From assembly GCA_003243915.1 (NCBI GenBank), contig QHCC01000001.1:13565-73078 (forward strand): a stretch of 59,514 nucleotides of DNA. The letters are read 5' to 3'. A model generated the notes under the pieces. That model did no database searches and was not told the DNA's origin. It worked only from the letters and a program-made list of their open reading frames with translations. Position numbers and translations under genes: made by a program. The stretch is from Pseudonocardiales bacterium. Its GTDB lineage: Bacteria > Actinomycetota > Actinomycetes > Mycobacteriales > Jatrophihabitantaceae. Below, one piece after another: positions 1-11,594 of the stretch (position 1 is its first letter; the number at the start of each line of letters is the position of its first letter).

Positions 1-906
1 TTCAACCAGCACGCGAAGTGGCTCAAGACGACGCACCAGATCCCGTGGCGAGCGCCGATCGCATCGTTGAACTACCTGCTCTCCTCACATGTGTGGCGCC
101 AGGACAACAATGGGTTCTCACACCAGGACCCAGGGTTCATCGACCATGTGATCAACAAGAAGGCCGAGATCGTTCGGGTATACCTCCCGCCGGACACCAA
201 CACCCTGCTCTCGGTGGCCGATCACTGCCTACGCAGTCGCGACTACGTCAACATCATCGTCGCCGGCAAACAACCGGCGTTGACCTACCTGACGATGGAG
301 GCGGCAATCGCACACTGCACCCGCGGTCTGGGGATCTGGGCATGGGCGAGCACCACCGACGACGACCCGGACGTAGTGCTCGCCTGCGCCGGCGATATCC
401 CCACGCTGGAGACCCTCGCCGCGGCCGACCTGCTACGCACCCACCTGCCCGAGCTCAAGGTCCGGGTCATCAATGTCGTCGACCTGATGCGGCTGGAGCC
501 GGACACCGAACACCCACACGGGTTGCCCGACCGCGACTTCGATGCGCTGTTCACCACCGACAAGCCGGTGATCTTCGCCTATCACGGCTATCCATGGCTC
601 ATCCATCGGCTGACCTACCGTCGCAACAACCACCACAACCTGCACGTGCGCGGCTACAAGGAAGAGGGCACCACGACCACGCCGTTCGACATGGCGATGC
701 TCAACGACCTCGACCGGTTCCACCTCGTCATGGACGTCATCGATCGCGTCCCGTCCCTGGGCCCCCACGCCGCGACGCTGCGCCAACAGATGTCCGATGC
801 CCGCCTCGGCGCGCGCTCCTACACGCGCGAACACGGCGAGGACGACCCGGCGATCACCGGCTGGACGTGGCCGACGGCCACGGCACCGGCAACGGGCGAG
901 GACTGA
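1..906 (+). CDS. xfp: Phosphoketolase, C-terminal part (5' end outside window)
   Basis: The reading frame is open from base 1 and gives 301 residues with no start, so the gene is cut by the window edge. The segments [34 protein letters not shown] and [11 protein letters not shown] are typical of the C-terminal region of xylulose-5-phosphate/fructose-6-phosphate phosphoketolase, a thiamine-diphosphate enzyme that splits the sugar phosphate with inorganic phosphate into acetyl phosphate and an aldose phosphate. Full-length family members are about 800 residues, so roughly the last third or more is present. Acetate kinase starts 3 bp after the stop, which fits use of acetyl phosphate to make ATP. 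Cytoplasmic. Confidence 0.93.
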   Translation, partial: FNQHAKWLKTTHQIPWRAPIASLNYLLSSHVWRQDNNGFSHQDPGFIDHVINKKAEIVRVYLPPDTNTLLSVADHCLRSRDYVNIIVAGKQPALTYLTMEAAIAHCTRGLGIWAWASTTDDDPDVVLACAGDIPTLETLAAADLLRTHLPELKVRVINVVDLMRLEPDTEHPHGLPDRDFDALFTTDKPVIFAYHGYPWLIHRLTYRRNNHHNLHVRGYKEEGTTTTPFDMAMLNDLDRFHLVMDVIDRVPSLGPHAATLRQQMSDARLGARSYTREHGEDDPAITGWTWPTATAPATGED

Positions 907-908
907 GG

Positions 909-2006
909 GTGCGAGTACTCGTCGTCAATGCCGGGTCCTCGAGCCTGAAACTTCGCCTGCTCGACGGGCAGGACCGCGCCGAGCAGAGCGCTGACCTGCC
1001 CGCCGGGACGGGGGGGCTCGACACGTCCCGCCTCGCGACGGTCTTGCACGACTGGCCCGAACCCGACGTGGTCGGTCACCGCATCGTGCACGGCGGCACC
1101 GTCTTCACCGGCCCGGTCGTGATCGATGAGGCAGTGCGCACGCGGTTGGCCGAGCTGAGCGACCTCGCCCCGCTGCACCAGCCCAAGTCGCTCGCCGCGC
1201 TGGACGCCGTCGCTGCGCAGCTGCCCGATGTGCCGGCAGTCGCCAGCTTCGACACGGCCTTTCACGCCACGCTCCCCGCCGCGGCAGCGACGTATGCGGT
1301 GCCGCGCGAATGGCGCCAGCGTTACGGGATCCGCCGCTACGGCTTTCATGGACTCTCACACGCATATTGCGCCCGGCGTTGCGCACAGCTGGTGGGCCGG
1401 TCCCCCTCGGGGCTGCGGATCGTGAGCTGCCATCTGGGCGCGGGCGCCTCGCTCGCGGCGGTGCTCGACGGCCGCAGCGTAGATACCACGATGGGGTTCA
1501 CGCCGCTGGAGGGCCTGGTGATGGCCACCCGCTCCGGATCGGTGGACCCAGGACTGGTGCTCTGGCTCGAAGAGCACGAGCGGCTGTCACCCCACGAGGT
1601 CGCCACGGCGCTGGAGCAACGCTCCGGACTCACGGCCCTGGCGGGGACCGGTGACATGCGTGAGGTCGAGGCTGCGGCGCGTCGTGGGGACGCCGACGCG
1701 ATGCTCGCCATCGACGTGTACATCCACCGGCTGGCGGCCGGCATCGCCGCGATGTGTGCGTCCGCCGGTGGGCTGGACGTGCTCGCATTCACCGGCGGGG
1801 TAGGCGAACACTCGTCGACGGTGCGACGCCGCGCGGTCGAGCGCCTCGCGTTCCTCGGCGTCGCCATCGACACCGAACGCAACAACACCGCGCAGGACGA
1901 CGCCGATATCACGGCTCAGGGTGCCGAGCCGCGGACCGTGGTGGTCACCGCCCGTGAAGACCTGCAGATCGCCGGCGAGGCGCGCCGGTTGCTCGATACG
2001 CAATAG
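909..2006 (+). CDS. ackA: Acetate kinase
   Basis: 365 residues, close to the usual 390-400 of the family. The N-terminus VLVVNAGSSSLK is the acetate-kinase signature; HRIVHGG, SFDTAFHATLP, YGFHGLSH, CHLGAGAS and FTGGVGEHS follow in the family order. It converts acetyl phosphate and ADP to acetate and ATP. The GTG at 909 is chosen because the family signature begins two codons later, and the longer ORF-track version runs over the phosphoketolase in another frame. The 3-bp spacing to the phosphoketolase stop argues for translational coupling and a two-gene operon for substrate-level phosphorylation. Confidence 0.95.
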   Translation: MRVLVVNAGSSSLKLRLLDGQDRAEQSADLPAGTGGLDTSRLATVLHDWPEPDVVGHRIVHGGTVFTGPVVIDEAVRTRLAELSDLAPLHQPKSLAALDAVAAQLPDVPAVASFDTAFHATLPAAAATYAVPREWRQRYGIRRYGFHGLSHAYCARRCAQLVGRSPSGLRIVSCHLGAGASLAAVLDGRSVDTTMGFTPLEGLVMATRSGSVDPGLVLWLEEHERLSPHEVATALEQRSGLTALAGTGDMREVEAAARRGDADAMLAIDVYIHRLAAGIAAMCASAGGLDVLAFTGGVGEHSSTVRRRAVERLAFLGVAIDTERNNTAQDDADITAQGAEPRTVVVTAREDLQIAGEARRLLDTQ

Positions 2007-2019
2007 CCGCCATAGCCAA

Positions 2020-2057
2020 GCATGCTCGGACCGCCGTGGCTGGCGGTCCGAGCATGC
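2020..2057. terminator. Perfect 16-bp hairpin between convergent genes
   Basis: GCATGCTCGGACCGCC is followed by a 6-nt loop (GTGGCT) and its exact reverse complement. It lies 14 bp after the ackA stop and 23 bp before the end of the convergent minus-strand gene, so it probably stops transcription in both directions. There is no T-run, as is common in actinomycetes. Confidence 0.85.
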
Positions 2058-2079
2058 CGTCACTCTGTCGGGTAGCGGG

Positions 2080-2661
2080 TCAGACGCCCGCGCCCACCAG
2101 TTCACGCTCCTCGGCGAACACGGCCCGCGTCGGCGGCACCCGCCGGCCATGCACCAGTCCGAGTACGGACAGCAGCACCATCAGGCCGGCGCCCGCGAAG
2201 GCGACGATCGCCGCGATGCCCGCAATCGTGGCCATGGTGCCGAAGGCGTATGCGTTGAGCAGCAGACCGCGCAGCGTCTCACCCTTGAAGACGGTGTTCA
2301 CGGTGGCCGCGAGCTTGGTGTCGGTGGGGTTGGCCTGCGCTTCCTTGCTGAGCTGGGCATAGGTCTTGCCATTGCCGATCGTCTTCAGGTGCACGGCGAT
2401 GAAGTGGTCTGCGTAGACCTGAGCCTGCGCGCCGGTGGTCAACTGCTGGCCGGCGTACTGACGGACCTGCTTGAACTCGGCACCGGCGATGGCAGGACTG
2501 CCCTTGGCGGGAAAGTAGATCTGCTGAGCGGCGAGCTGGGTGTGCACCTCGTGAGCGACGAAATTGTGCGCCCAGGTGAGCAGCGAGCCGGCGACTACCA
2601 GCATGGCGGCGAGACTCAGCCCAACCCAGCTGACCAATCTGTCAAGCGCTTTTCGTTGCAT
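2080..2661 (-). CDS. Two-TM membrane protein of unknown function
   Basis: 193 residues. A transmembrane segment near residues 12-30 (WVGLSLAAMLVVAGSLLTWA) and a second near 140-167 (alanine/glycine/valine rich) enclose an extracytoplasmic domain of about 105 residues; a basic C-terminal tail follows. The ATG at 2661 is supported by a GAGGAG ribosome site 8 nt upstream. I do not recognise a named domain, although proteins of this plan occur in actinomycetes. It is convergent with ackA and lies downstream of the DosR-like gene, separated by a hairpin, so it is probably transcribed on its own. Confidence 0.8.
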   Translation of the reverse strand: MQRKALDRLVSWVGLSLAAMLVVAGSLLTWAHNFVAHEVHTQLAAQQIYFPAKGSPAIAGAEFKQVRQYAGQQLTTGAQAQVYADHFIAVHLKTIGNGKTYAQLSKEAQANPTDTKLAATVNTVFKGETLRGLLLNAYAFGTMATIAGIAAIVAFAGAGLMVLLSVLGLVHGRRVPPTRAVFAEERELVGAGV

Positions 2662-2883
2662 GGCTTTGTCTCCTCAGTAGGTGCGGGGTGTCAGGCCGTT
2701 CGACCAGGCTTACCCGTTGGGGTCAATCCTCGACCGATCGACGGGCAACCGGTCGAGTCGAACGTCCCGTCCGGGCGGATGAAGGTCCTCACCGCAGACA
2801 GCCGCGCACGTCGTTACTGACGACACTGGTTGTCGAGGTGGGTGCACCACGGCGCGCACGGGCAGGAAAGACGCGCCCTAGTT

Positions 2884-2910
2884 GTCTGTCTGGGATATGC
2901 CCAGACAGAC
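2884..2910 (-). terminator. Hairpin immediately after devR
   Basis: GTCTGTCTGGG, a 5-nt loop (ATATG on the plus strand) and CCCAGACAGAC form a perfect 11-bp stem beginning 2 bp beyond the devR stop codon. Its position makes it the likely terminator of the minus-strand devS-devR unit. Confidence 0.82.
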
Positions 2911-2912
2911 CA

Positions 2913-5326
<2,414 letters not shown>

Positions 5327-5360
5327 TCAGCGTATCCGCGCGGGCCAGCGGCACGGCGCC

Positions 5361-6353
5361 TCAGACAGCTTCGGTGATCACATCGACCAGCCGCCGACGA
5401 CGTGTTTCTGCCGTCGCCGGCGCGCGCCCGACTCGCAATAACACGTGCGGATGCATCGTCAGCCGCAGTTCGTGCCGCAGCTGCGCGTTGGTGCGCGCCA
5501 CCTCGATCACCTGGGTGAGCGGGCTGGCCGCGTAGCCCCGGCGGGCGATTTCCAGCAGCATCCGCTCCAGCGCCTCGCCCGCGCGCAGCCACGCCATCGC
5601 GTTGTCCTCGCGCGCGCCGAGCAGCAGCAGGCACTGGTTCATGCTCGACTTGGTGCGGGTGGGCAGCCATCCCATTCCGCGCGTGTCGAAGTCACGGATC
5701 GGCAGGTCGTCCTCGGCACCGGCGTCGACGTGCGGCACAGCGAAGGCCTGCACCCCGTCGTCGCGGCGCAGGTCATCCGTGGTCCACGCGCGCAGCTCTG
5801 CCCGGTAGGCGGGATCTGCGTTCTCGAGCTGGTCAGCCTGCTGGCTCAGCCGCGCCGCCGCCATCCGGTCCTCCTGGCTCACGATCGGGTACACCTCCGC
5901 TCCCTCCCGGTTCGCAGCGTCCACCAGCGCAGCCACCACATGCTCCGGTACGGCGTCTTGCGAGAACTGTCGCCGGTTGGTGCGACGCACCTCGATCGCC
6001 GAGTCCAACAGCGCCAGCGCAGGCTCACCCACACCGTCGGAGGGGTGGACGACGATCCGCGCGACCAGGTTCGGACGGCTCGGGTCGGCAAGCCGCTCGA
6101 CCGTTGCGCGGTAGCCGCTGGAGGCCAGCGCAACCCGCGCGTTGAACAGCGCACATCCGCAGCTGAGCAGTAACTGCCGGCCGTGCGGATCGAGCAGGCG
6201 CAGCTGACGGCTCCGATCGACGTGGATCTCCAGCGAGTCCGGGGTGAGGACGAACCGCCATGGCTGGGTGTTGTGCACCGAGGGGGCGCGGGTCGCCCGC
6301 ACCGCTGCACGACGCATTGCTGTGGTCAACTGCACGTTGATCGGGGAAGTCAT
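5361..6353 (-). CDS. Acg-family nitroreductase-like protein 1
   Basis: 330 residues. The N-terminal APSVHNTQPWRF is the hallmark of the Acg/Rv3131 nitroreductase-like family of the DosR regulon; VRRTNRRQF and RGMGWLPTRTKSSMNQCLLLL are further conserved blocks. The family is FMN-fold related but often lacks much of the flavin site (one member, Acg, is reported to sequester flavin), so catalytic activity is uncertain. The ORF track starts at GTG 6362; the ATG at 6353 is preferred because AGGTGGAG precedes it. It ends 40 bp before devS begins on the same strand and follows a paralogue. Confidence 0.9.
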   Translation of the reverse strand: MTSPINVQLTTAMRRAAVRATRAPSVHNTQPWRFVLTPDSLEIHVDRSRQLRLLDPHGRQLLLSCGCALFNARVALASSGYRATVERLADPSRPNLVARIVVHPSDGVGEPALALLDSAIEVRRTNRRQFSQDAVPEHVVAALVDAANREGAEVYPIVSQEDRMAAARLSQQADQLENADPAYRAELRAWTTDDLRRDDGVQAFAVPHVDAGAEDDLPIRDFDTRGMGWLPTRTKSSMNQCLLLLGAREDNAMAWLRAGEALERMLLEIARRGYAASPLTQVIEVARTNAQLRHELRLTMHPHVLLRVGRAPATAETRRRRLVDVITEAV

Positions 6354-6382
6354 GTGCTCCACCTGTGTTCCATTCCTTATCG

Positions 6383-6399
6383 GAGCTATTCGATAGCTC
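6383..6399. repeat. Short inverted repeat between the two Acg genes
   Basis: GAGCTA-TTCGA-TAGCTC is a perfect 6-bp inverted repeat 30 bp upstream of the first Acg gene. It could be a small operator or a weak hairpin within the operon; no known consensus is matched. Confidence 0.35.
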
Positions 6400-6455
6400 G
6401 CGTGGCATCGACCATTCGCGATGCGGACTGCGGCGCCTGCTGAACAGAGCTCGTA

Positions 6456-7490
6456 CTACGGGGACGAGCCAGCCACGCCGAGCGGGGCGCTCACGCGCCG
6501 TTGGTCGGTGCGATCATCGAGCACGTCGCCTATGTGGCGTCGCATGCTGGCGGCGGTGACCGGTGCCCGGCCGACCCGCAACACGAGGTGCGGATGCGCG
6601 CCCAGGCGCAGTTCGTCTCGCAGCTGCGCGCGCAGCGCGGCGACCTCGATCACCTGGGTGAACAGGCTCGCGACAAAGCCCGCGCGGGTGATCTCGAGCC
6701 AGACCCGCTCGAGGGCCTCCCCGGCCTGTACCCATGCCTGCGGGGTGTCAGCCGCGGTTGCGAGTACGAGCAGGCACTGGCTCGCCGAGGAATGGGTCTG
6801 ACTGGGTAGCCATCCGGCACCCTGGGAGTCGAAGTCGCGGATCGGCACGTCGTCACCGGCCGTGCCGTCCACGTGCGGGACGGCGGCCGCGCGCACCCCG
6901 TCGAGGCGTGTCGGGTCATTGCTGGTCCAGGCCCGCAGCTCGGCGCGGTAGGCGGCATCGACGTTCTGCGCGGCATCCGCCCGCTGGCTGAGCCGGGCGA
7001 GCGTCTGGCGGTCCTCGTTGTGGACAACCGGGTGCAGCACCGCACCCTCGGCAGCGGCGGCGCTGACCAACGTCGCCACCAGTTCGGCGGGCACCGGGTC
7101 GGCGGCGAAGCGACGGCGGTTGGTTTGCCGCAATTCGACGACCGGGTCCAGGGCCGCCAGGACGGGGTCCGTTGCCACCCCAATGCTGGCCTCGATCCTC
7201 GCCACGAGGTCCGGGCGGTCCCGGTCCGGGAAGCGGCGAACCGACACGGGGCAAGCCGATGCGGCCAGCGACACCCGGGCGTTGAGCAGCGCGCTGCCGG
7301 CGCTCAGGCACAGCTGCCGCCCGGTGGGGTCAAGAACCGCCAGTTGGCGGCTGCGATCGATGAACAGGTCCAATCCGTCCGAGCTCAGCCTGAACTGCCA
7401 GGGCTGGGTGTTGTGCACCGAGGGCGCGAGCATCGCCCGGGCCACTGCTGCGTGCAGTGCGGTGTCGCGCGGTGTACTGAGAGTGACCAT
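6456..7490 (-). CDS. Acg-family nitroreductase-like protein 2
   Basis: 344 residues from ATG 7490. It repeats the family landmarks of its downstream neighbour (LAPSVHNTQPWQF, ELRQTNRRRFAADP, GAGWLPSQTHSSASQCLLVL), and the C-termini are also alike (HPHLVLRVGRAPVTA), so the two arose by duplication. Start is uncertain: an ATG at 7532 with AGGAC close by is in the same frame. It is the first gene of a minus-strand run (Acg2, Acg1, devS, devR). Role inferred: dormancy or nitrosative-stress protein. Confidence 0.88.
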   Translation of the reverse strand: MVTLSTPRDTALHAAVARAMLAPSVHNTQPWQFRLSSDGLDLFIDRSRQLAVLDPTGRQLCLSAGSALLNARVSLAASACPVSVRRFPDRDRPDLVARIEASIGVATDPVLAALDPVVELRQTNRRRFAADPVPAELVATLVSAAAAEGAVLHPVVHNEDRQTLARLSQRADAAQNVDAAYRAELRAWTSNDPTRLDGVRAAAVPHVDGTAGDDVPIRDFDSQGAGWLPSQTHSSASQCLLVLATAADTPQAWVQAGEALERVWLEITRAGFVASLFTQVIEVAALRAQLRDELRLGAHPHLVLRVGRAPVTAASMRRHIGDVLDDRTDQRRVSAPLGVAGSSP

Positions 7491-7857
7491 GTACTGAGTT
7501 GACGCCCCCAGCGCGGCCCGCGGCAGGGCCATACGTCCTACGCAGCAGCGTCCGAAGTCCGCACAACGGCCGTCCCCACCGGCGGGCCGCACAGCCCGCC
7601 GGCTGACCGATCGCGCATCTATCGCGGTGGATCAGCGGCACGCGTCGCGCTGACGGGCACAACCGCACACATTTGGTACATGACTGTGCGATTACCTATA
7701 TACCTGCCTCCACCGCCGTCGGATGGCACATAGACGAGGGCGGCGTCTGCGGCTACGTTTGCTCCACATCACGGTGGTGAGCCAGTCAACGGGTTGCCTC
7801 GGCCGGGCATGAGTGGCCGGTTCTCTGCCGAGCGCCTCACGGGTCAACGGGGGGTCC
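7491..7857. other. Divergent intergenic region, Acg2 / liv operon
   Basis: About 370 bp between genes pointing away from each other; it must carry the promoters of both units. I looked for a DosR-type palindrome (consensus GGGACTNNNGTCCC-like) and found only half-site resemblance near 7548-7562. No gene is supported here. Confidence 0.6.
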
Positions 7858-8664
7858 ATGCTCGAGGTGACACAGCTTCACGTCTCTTACGGTGGCGTCG
7901 TCAGGGCATTGCAGGGAGTCAGTCTCCAGGTGCCCGACGAGAAGGTCGTCGCCGTTCTCGGAAGCAACGGAGCCGGCAAGAGCACGTTGCTGCGGACCGT
8001 CTCGGCCACGCTTCGACTCCATCGCGGCGCGGTCGTCGGCGGCGGGATCACCTACCACGGCCAGAGCCTGGCAGGGCTGGATGCGGCGCGCACCGTCCGC
8101 CTGGGCATAGTGCAGGTCCCCGAGGGCCGGCGAATCTTCGGCCGGCTGACTGTCGAGGAGAATCTGCGGGCGGGCGGCCTGGGGGCAGCCGACAAGTCGG
8201 CCCGGGCCGCGTCCAAAGACCGGGTCTTCGATCTGTTTCCCCTGCTCGCCGAACGACGCAGGCAGCGGGCCGCGCTGCTCTCCGGCGGGGAGCAGCAGAT
8301 GCTGGCCATTGGCCGCGCTCTGATGGCCGCGCCGAAGCTGATCATCCTGGACGAGCCCAGCCTTGGCCTTGCACCGAAGATCGTCGGCCAGATCGGACGC
8401 ATTCTGCAGGCGATCAACGCCGACGGCACCGCTGTCCTGCTCGTCGAGCAGAACGCGGTAATGGCCCTCGGCATCGCAGACACTGCCTACGTCCTCGACG
8501 TCGGACGGGTGTCGCTGTCCGGTTCGGCGAAGGAACTCGCCGCCAGCGACGACGTCCGCCAGCTGTATCTCGGCCACGCAGCAACGTCAGCGTCAGGTGC
8601 CCCTGCAGAACCGGCACGGGAGCCGAGCCGGACGAGGTCGACTCTGAGTCGGTGGCAGGGATGA
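7858..8664 (+). CDS. livF: Branched-chain amino acid-type ABC transporter ATPase
   Basis: 268 residues. Walker A GSNGAGKST, Q-loop GIVQVPEGRRIFGRLTVEENL (typical of LivF), signature LSGGEQQ, Walker B LIILDEPS and the H-loop replaced by VEQN as usual in LivF. The ATG at 7858 is used because a GGGGG ribosome site precedes it and homologues begin with MLEV; the ORF-track start is 45 bp further up. It overlaps livG by ATGA. Here the LivF gene leads the operon, whereas in many operons it is last. It powers import with LivG at the membrane. Confidence 0.95.
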   Translation: MLEVTQLHVSYGGVVRALQGVSLQVPDEKVVAVLGSNGAGKSTLLRTVSATLRLHRGAVVGGGITYHGQSLAGLDAARTVRLGIVQVPEGRRIFGRLTVEENLRAGGLGAADKSARAASKDRVFDLFPLLAERRRQRAALLSGGEQQMLAIGRALMAAPKLIILDEPSLGLAPKIVGQIGRILQAINADGTAVLLVEQNAVMALGIADTAYVLDVGRVSLSGSAKELAASDDVRQLYLGHAATSASGAPAEPAREPSRTRSTLSRWQG

Positions 8665-9524
8665 GCGCCCAACCGGTTGCCGACCTGACCCCAGCGCCCG
8701 AGGTTCCCACCTTGGTAGTCGACGGGGTGTCGGTCACCTTTGCCGGTATCAAGGCCCTGAGCGACGTCTCGTTCACCGTGGCTCCGGGCAGCATCCACGC
8801 CCTCATCGGTCCGAACGGCGCCGGAAAGTCGACGTGCTTCAACGTGCTGTCCGGGATCTACCGCGCCACGTCAGGTGCCGTGCGCTTCGGTGAGCACAAT
8901 CTGATCGGACTGCGGCCGCACCGCATCGCCCGGCTCGGGGTCGCCCGGGCGTTTCAGAATATCGCGCTGTCCAAGGGCCAGACCGTGGCTGAGAACCTCA
9001 TGCTCGGCCGGCATGCGCTGACCCACTCCGGTTTCGTGAGCTCCGGCCTGCGCCTACCGTCCGCGGTACGGGAGGGCCGTCTGCATGGGGCCCGGATTCA
9101 GGAGATCGCCGAGTTCGTCGGGCTCGGCAAGAAGCTCCGCAGCCCGGCCGGATTGTTGTCCTACGGCGACCAGAAGCGGGTCGAGGTGGGCCGGGCGCTG
9201 GCGTGCGAACCACGGCTGCTGCTGCTGGACGAACCGGTCGCCGGCATGAACGCCGAGGAGTCCTCCCACATGGCGAGCCTGATCGCCGAGGTGCGCCAAG
9301 AACTGGGCATCTCCATCCTGCTGGTCGAGCACGACATGGGACTCGTCATGGGCATCTCCGATCGGGTCACGGTGCTCGACTTCGGCCGGCTCATCGCCGA
9401 GGGAACTCCGGCTCAGGTCCAGGACGACCCGAATGTCGTCCGCGCCTATCTGGGCACCGGCGAGGACGAGGACGGGGACCCGTCACAAGCCGGACGGCCG
9501 GCAGCCAAGGAGCGCGAACGATGA
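8661..9524 (+). CDS. livG: Branched-chain amino acid-type ABC transporter ATPase
   Basis: 287 residues. Walker A GPNGAGKST, the LivG-type segment GVARAFQNIALSKGQTVAENLMLGRH, signature LSYGDQKRVEVGRAL, Walker B LLLLDEPVAGMN and H-loop VEHDM. The ATG lies in an ATGA overlap with the livF stop, and the ORF-track start at 7794 runs back across livF. It pairs with LivF as the heterodimeric ATPase of the importer. The C-terminal 20 residues are polar and extra. Confidence 0.95.
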   Translation: MSAQPVADLTPAPEVPTLVVDGVSVTFAGIKALSDVSFTVAPGSIHALIGPNGAGKSTCFNVLSGIYRATSGAVRFGEHNLIGLRPHRIARLGVARAFQNIALSKGQTVAENLMLGRHALTHSGFVSSGLRLPSAVREGRLHGARIQEIAEFVGLGKKLRSPAGLLSYGDQKRVEVGRALACEPRLLLLDEPVAGMNAEESSHMASLIAEVRQELGISILLVEHDMGLVMGISDRVTVLDFGRLIAEGTPAQVQDDPNVVRAYLGTGEDEDGDPSQAGRPAAKERER

Positions 9525-10405
9525 CCCAGTTCTTCGAGTTGGTCCTCAACGGCTTGAGTCTCGGCAGCATCTACGCGTTGATCGCGCTGGGCTTCGTCAT
9601 CGTCTTCAAGGCGACCGAGGTCGTGAACTTCGCCCAGGGCAGCCTGCTGGTTCTCGGTGGTTACATCACCACCCAGGCACACGACCACATGCCATTCGTG
9701 CTGGCGTTGCTGGTCGGCGTTTCGGCGACCGCGTTCACCGCGCTGGTGATCGAGCGGGTGTTCATCCACAACGCCCGGGGCGGCGACGTCAACGCACTGG
9801 CCATTCTCACAATCGGCATCGACATCCTGCTGATCACCGAGCTGACCAGACGCTTCGGGTCCAATGTGCTCACCATCGGAGATCCGTGGGGCAACAAGCT
9901 GGTGCACTTCGCCGGTGTGTCCCTTCCGCAGTCTCGGCTGGCCGCGATCATGGTCGCCTTCGTGCTGCTTGCCGCCTTCTTCTTGGCGTTCAAGTTCTCC
10001 AACTGGGGTGTGGCGATGCGGGCCGGCGCCGAGGACGGCGAGGCGGCGGCCCTGATGGGGATCAGACGCGGTCGGGTGACCGCAACCGCGTGGATGGTTG
10101 CCGGCGCGCTGGCTGCGGTCGCGGTCGTGTTCCTCACCGCCTTCCCCAGCCCGGGGCTGGACACCGGCGCCCGCGAGATCGCGCTGCGCGCCTTCCCCGC
10201 TGCGATCCTCGGCGGGCTGGACTCGACAGCGGGTGCGGTGGTGGGTGGACTCGCAATCGGGCTCGCCGAATCCATGACCGCCGGCTACAGCGTCACGTTC
10301 CTCGGCGGCAGCCTCGCCGATGTCATCCCCTATCTCGTCATGCTGGTGATCCTGCTGGTGCGCCCCTCGGGGATCTTCGGCACCCGGGAGTTGTCTCGTG
10401 TCTGA
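9521..10405 (+). CDS. livH: Branched-chain amino acid-type ABC transporter permease
   Basis: 294 residues with about eight hydrophobic segments. LSLGSIYALIALGFVIVFKATEVVNFAQGSLLVLG is the classic LivH N-terminus, and AMRAGAEDGEAAALMGI is the cytoplasmic coupling loop (EAA-like). The ATG at 9521 overlaps the livG stop and has AAGGAG 9 nt upstream. It forms the membrane channel together with LivM. Confidence 0.95.
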   Translation: MTQFFELVLNGLSLGSIYALIALGFVIVFKATEVVNFAQGSLLVLGGYITTQAHDHMPFVLALLVGVSATAFTALVIERVFIHNARGGDVNALAILTIGIDILLITELTRRFGSNVLTIGDPWGNKLVHFAGVSLPQSRLAAIMVAFVLLAAFFLAFKFSNWGVAMRAGAEDGEAAALMGIRRGRVTATAWMVAGALAAVAVVFLTAFPSPGLDTGAREIALRAFPAAILGGLDSTAGAVVGGLAIGLAESMTAGYSVTFLGGSLADVIPYLVMLVILLVRPSGIFGTRELSRV

Positions 10406-11594
10406 TGGACGCACGGCACTATTGCGCCGGCTCAGGATCGGCACCCTGGTCCGAATCCTGCTGGTGGTGGTCCTGGCCGCGTTGCCGCTGTACCTCGACA
10501 ATTCCTTGTTGCAGACGGGGTTGTTCTCCATGGCCGCCGTCGTCGGAGCAATCGGCCTGACGATCCTGACCGGAGCAGCGGGCCAGCTGTCGCTGGCACA
10601 CGCCTTCTTCCTGGCGGTGGGCGCGTATTCGTACTCGTACTTCGCGGGACTGCCGGATCCGTCGAAGGCCTCGAAGGCACACGGACTCGGCCTGCCGCCC
10701 GTGCTGGCCATGGTGCTCGCCGTGGCCATGGCCGGAGTGGTCGGGTTGCTCTTCAGCCCGATCGCCGGACGACTGCGCGGCATCTACCTCGGCGTCGCGT
10801 CGCTCAGCCTGGTGTTCATCGGCTCCTTCGTCTACGAGAACGCCCGCGGACTGACCGGGGGCTTCAACGGCCGCGCAGCAACAGACTTCTCGCTGTTCGG
10901 CTTTCAGTTCGCAGCCGACCATCCGCCATTGAGCATCCTGAATGTGCCCTACGGTCGCTTCGAGCGGCTCTGGTACCTGTTCCTTTTCCTGGCCGTCCTG
11001 GCCTACGTCTTCGGCACCAACGTGCTGCGCGGCCGGATGGGTCGGGCCATGCAGACGATGCGTGACAGTGAAGTGGCCGCTGCCACCATGGGTGTCGACA
11101 TCCGCCGCACCAAGGCCGGCGTTTTCGCTCTGTCGAGCATGTACGCCGGTCTGGCCGGCGTGATGGTGGCGCTGGCATTCACCCGGGTGACACCTGACTA
11201 CTTCATCCTGCCGCTCTCGATCAGCTACCTCGCGATGGTGGTGATCGGCGGCCTCGGCTCAGTCGGCGGCGCGACTCTCGGCGCAGTCTTCGTCACGGCG
11301 CTGCCGACACTGCTGAGTCGATACTCCGATTCCCTGCCGTTCGTCGCTGCCCCGGCGAGCGGGGGTTATGACGCCGGCAAGATCAGTGCTGCTCTGTTCG
11401 GTCTGGCCATCGTGTTGTTCGTCCTGTTCGAACCCGGCGGTTTGAGCGCTCTCGGCAAGCGCCTGACCGGTCGGGTCCGCAGGCACACGCCCGGCGGCGT
11501 TCGCGGGCACAAGCCAGACGACCGGGCCGTAGAACCCCAACGCACACTGCCCAGATCGGGCAATACCACCCGCACCCAGGAGGATCCCGTATGA
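10398..11594 (+). CDS. livM: Branched-chain amino acid-type ABC transporter permease
   Basis: 398 residues, somewhat longer than the usual 320-360. GLTILTGAAGQLSLAHAFFLAVGAYSYSY is the LivM signature and AMQTMRDSEVAAATMGVD the coupling loop. The GTG at 10398 overlaps the end of livH by 8 nt. The last 45 residues are a basic, proline-rich cytoplasmic tail not needed in the family. Confidence 0.94.
   Translation: MSDGRTALLRRLRIGTLVRILLVVVLAALPLYLDNSLLQTGLFSMAAVVGAIGLTILTGAAGQLSLAHAFFLAVGAYSYSYFAGLPDPSKASKAHGLGLPPVLAMVLAVAMAGVVGLLFSPIAGRLRGIYLGVASLSLVFIGSFVYENARGLTGGFNGRAATDFSLFGFQFAADHPPLSILNVPYGRFERLWYLFLFLAVLAYVFGTNVLRGRMGRAMQTMRDSEVAAATMGVDIRRTKAGVFALSSMYAGLAGVMVALAFTRVTPDYFILPLSISYLAMVVIGGLGSVGGATLGAVFVTALPTLLSRYSDSLPFVAAPASGGYDAGKISAALFGLAIVLFVLFEPGGLSALGKRLTGRVRRHTPGGVRGHKPDDRAVEPQRTLPRSGNTTRTQEDPV

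Noticed and set aside
7540-7565. Possible DosR box upstream of the Acg2 gene
   Set aside because: Only about 10 of 15 core positions fit and the right half-site is not complementary to the left; a similar half-site near 49391-49398 shows how often this arises by chance in high-GC sequence.
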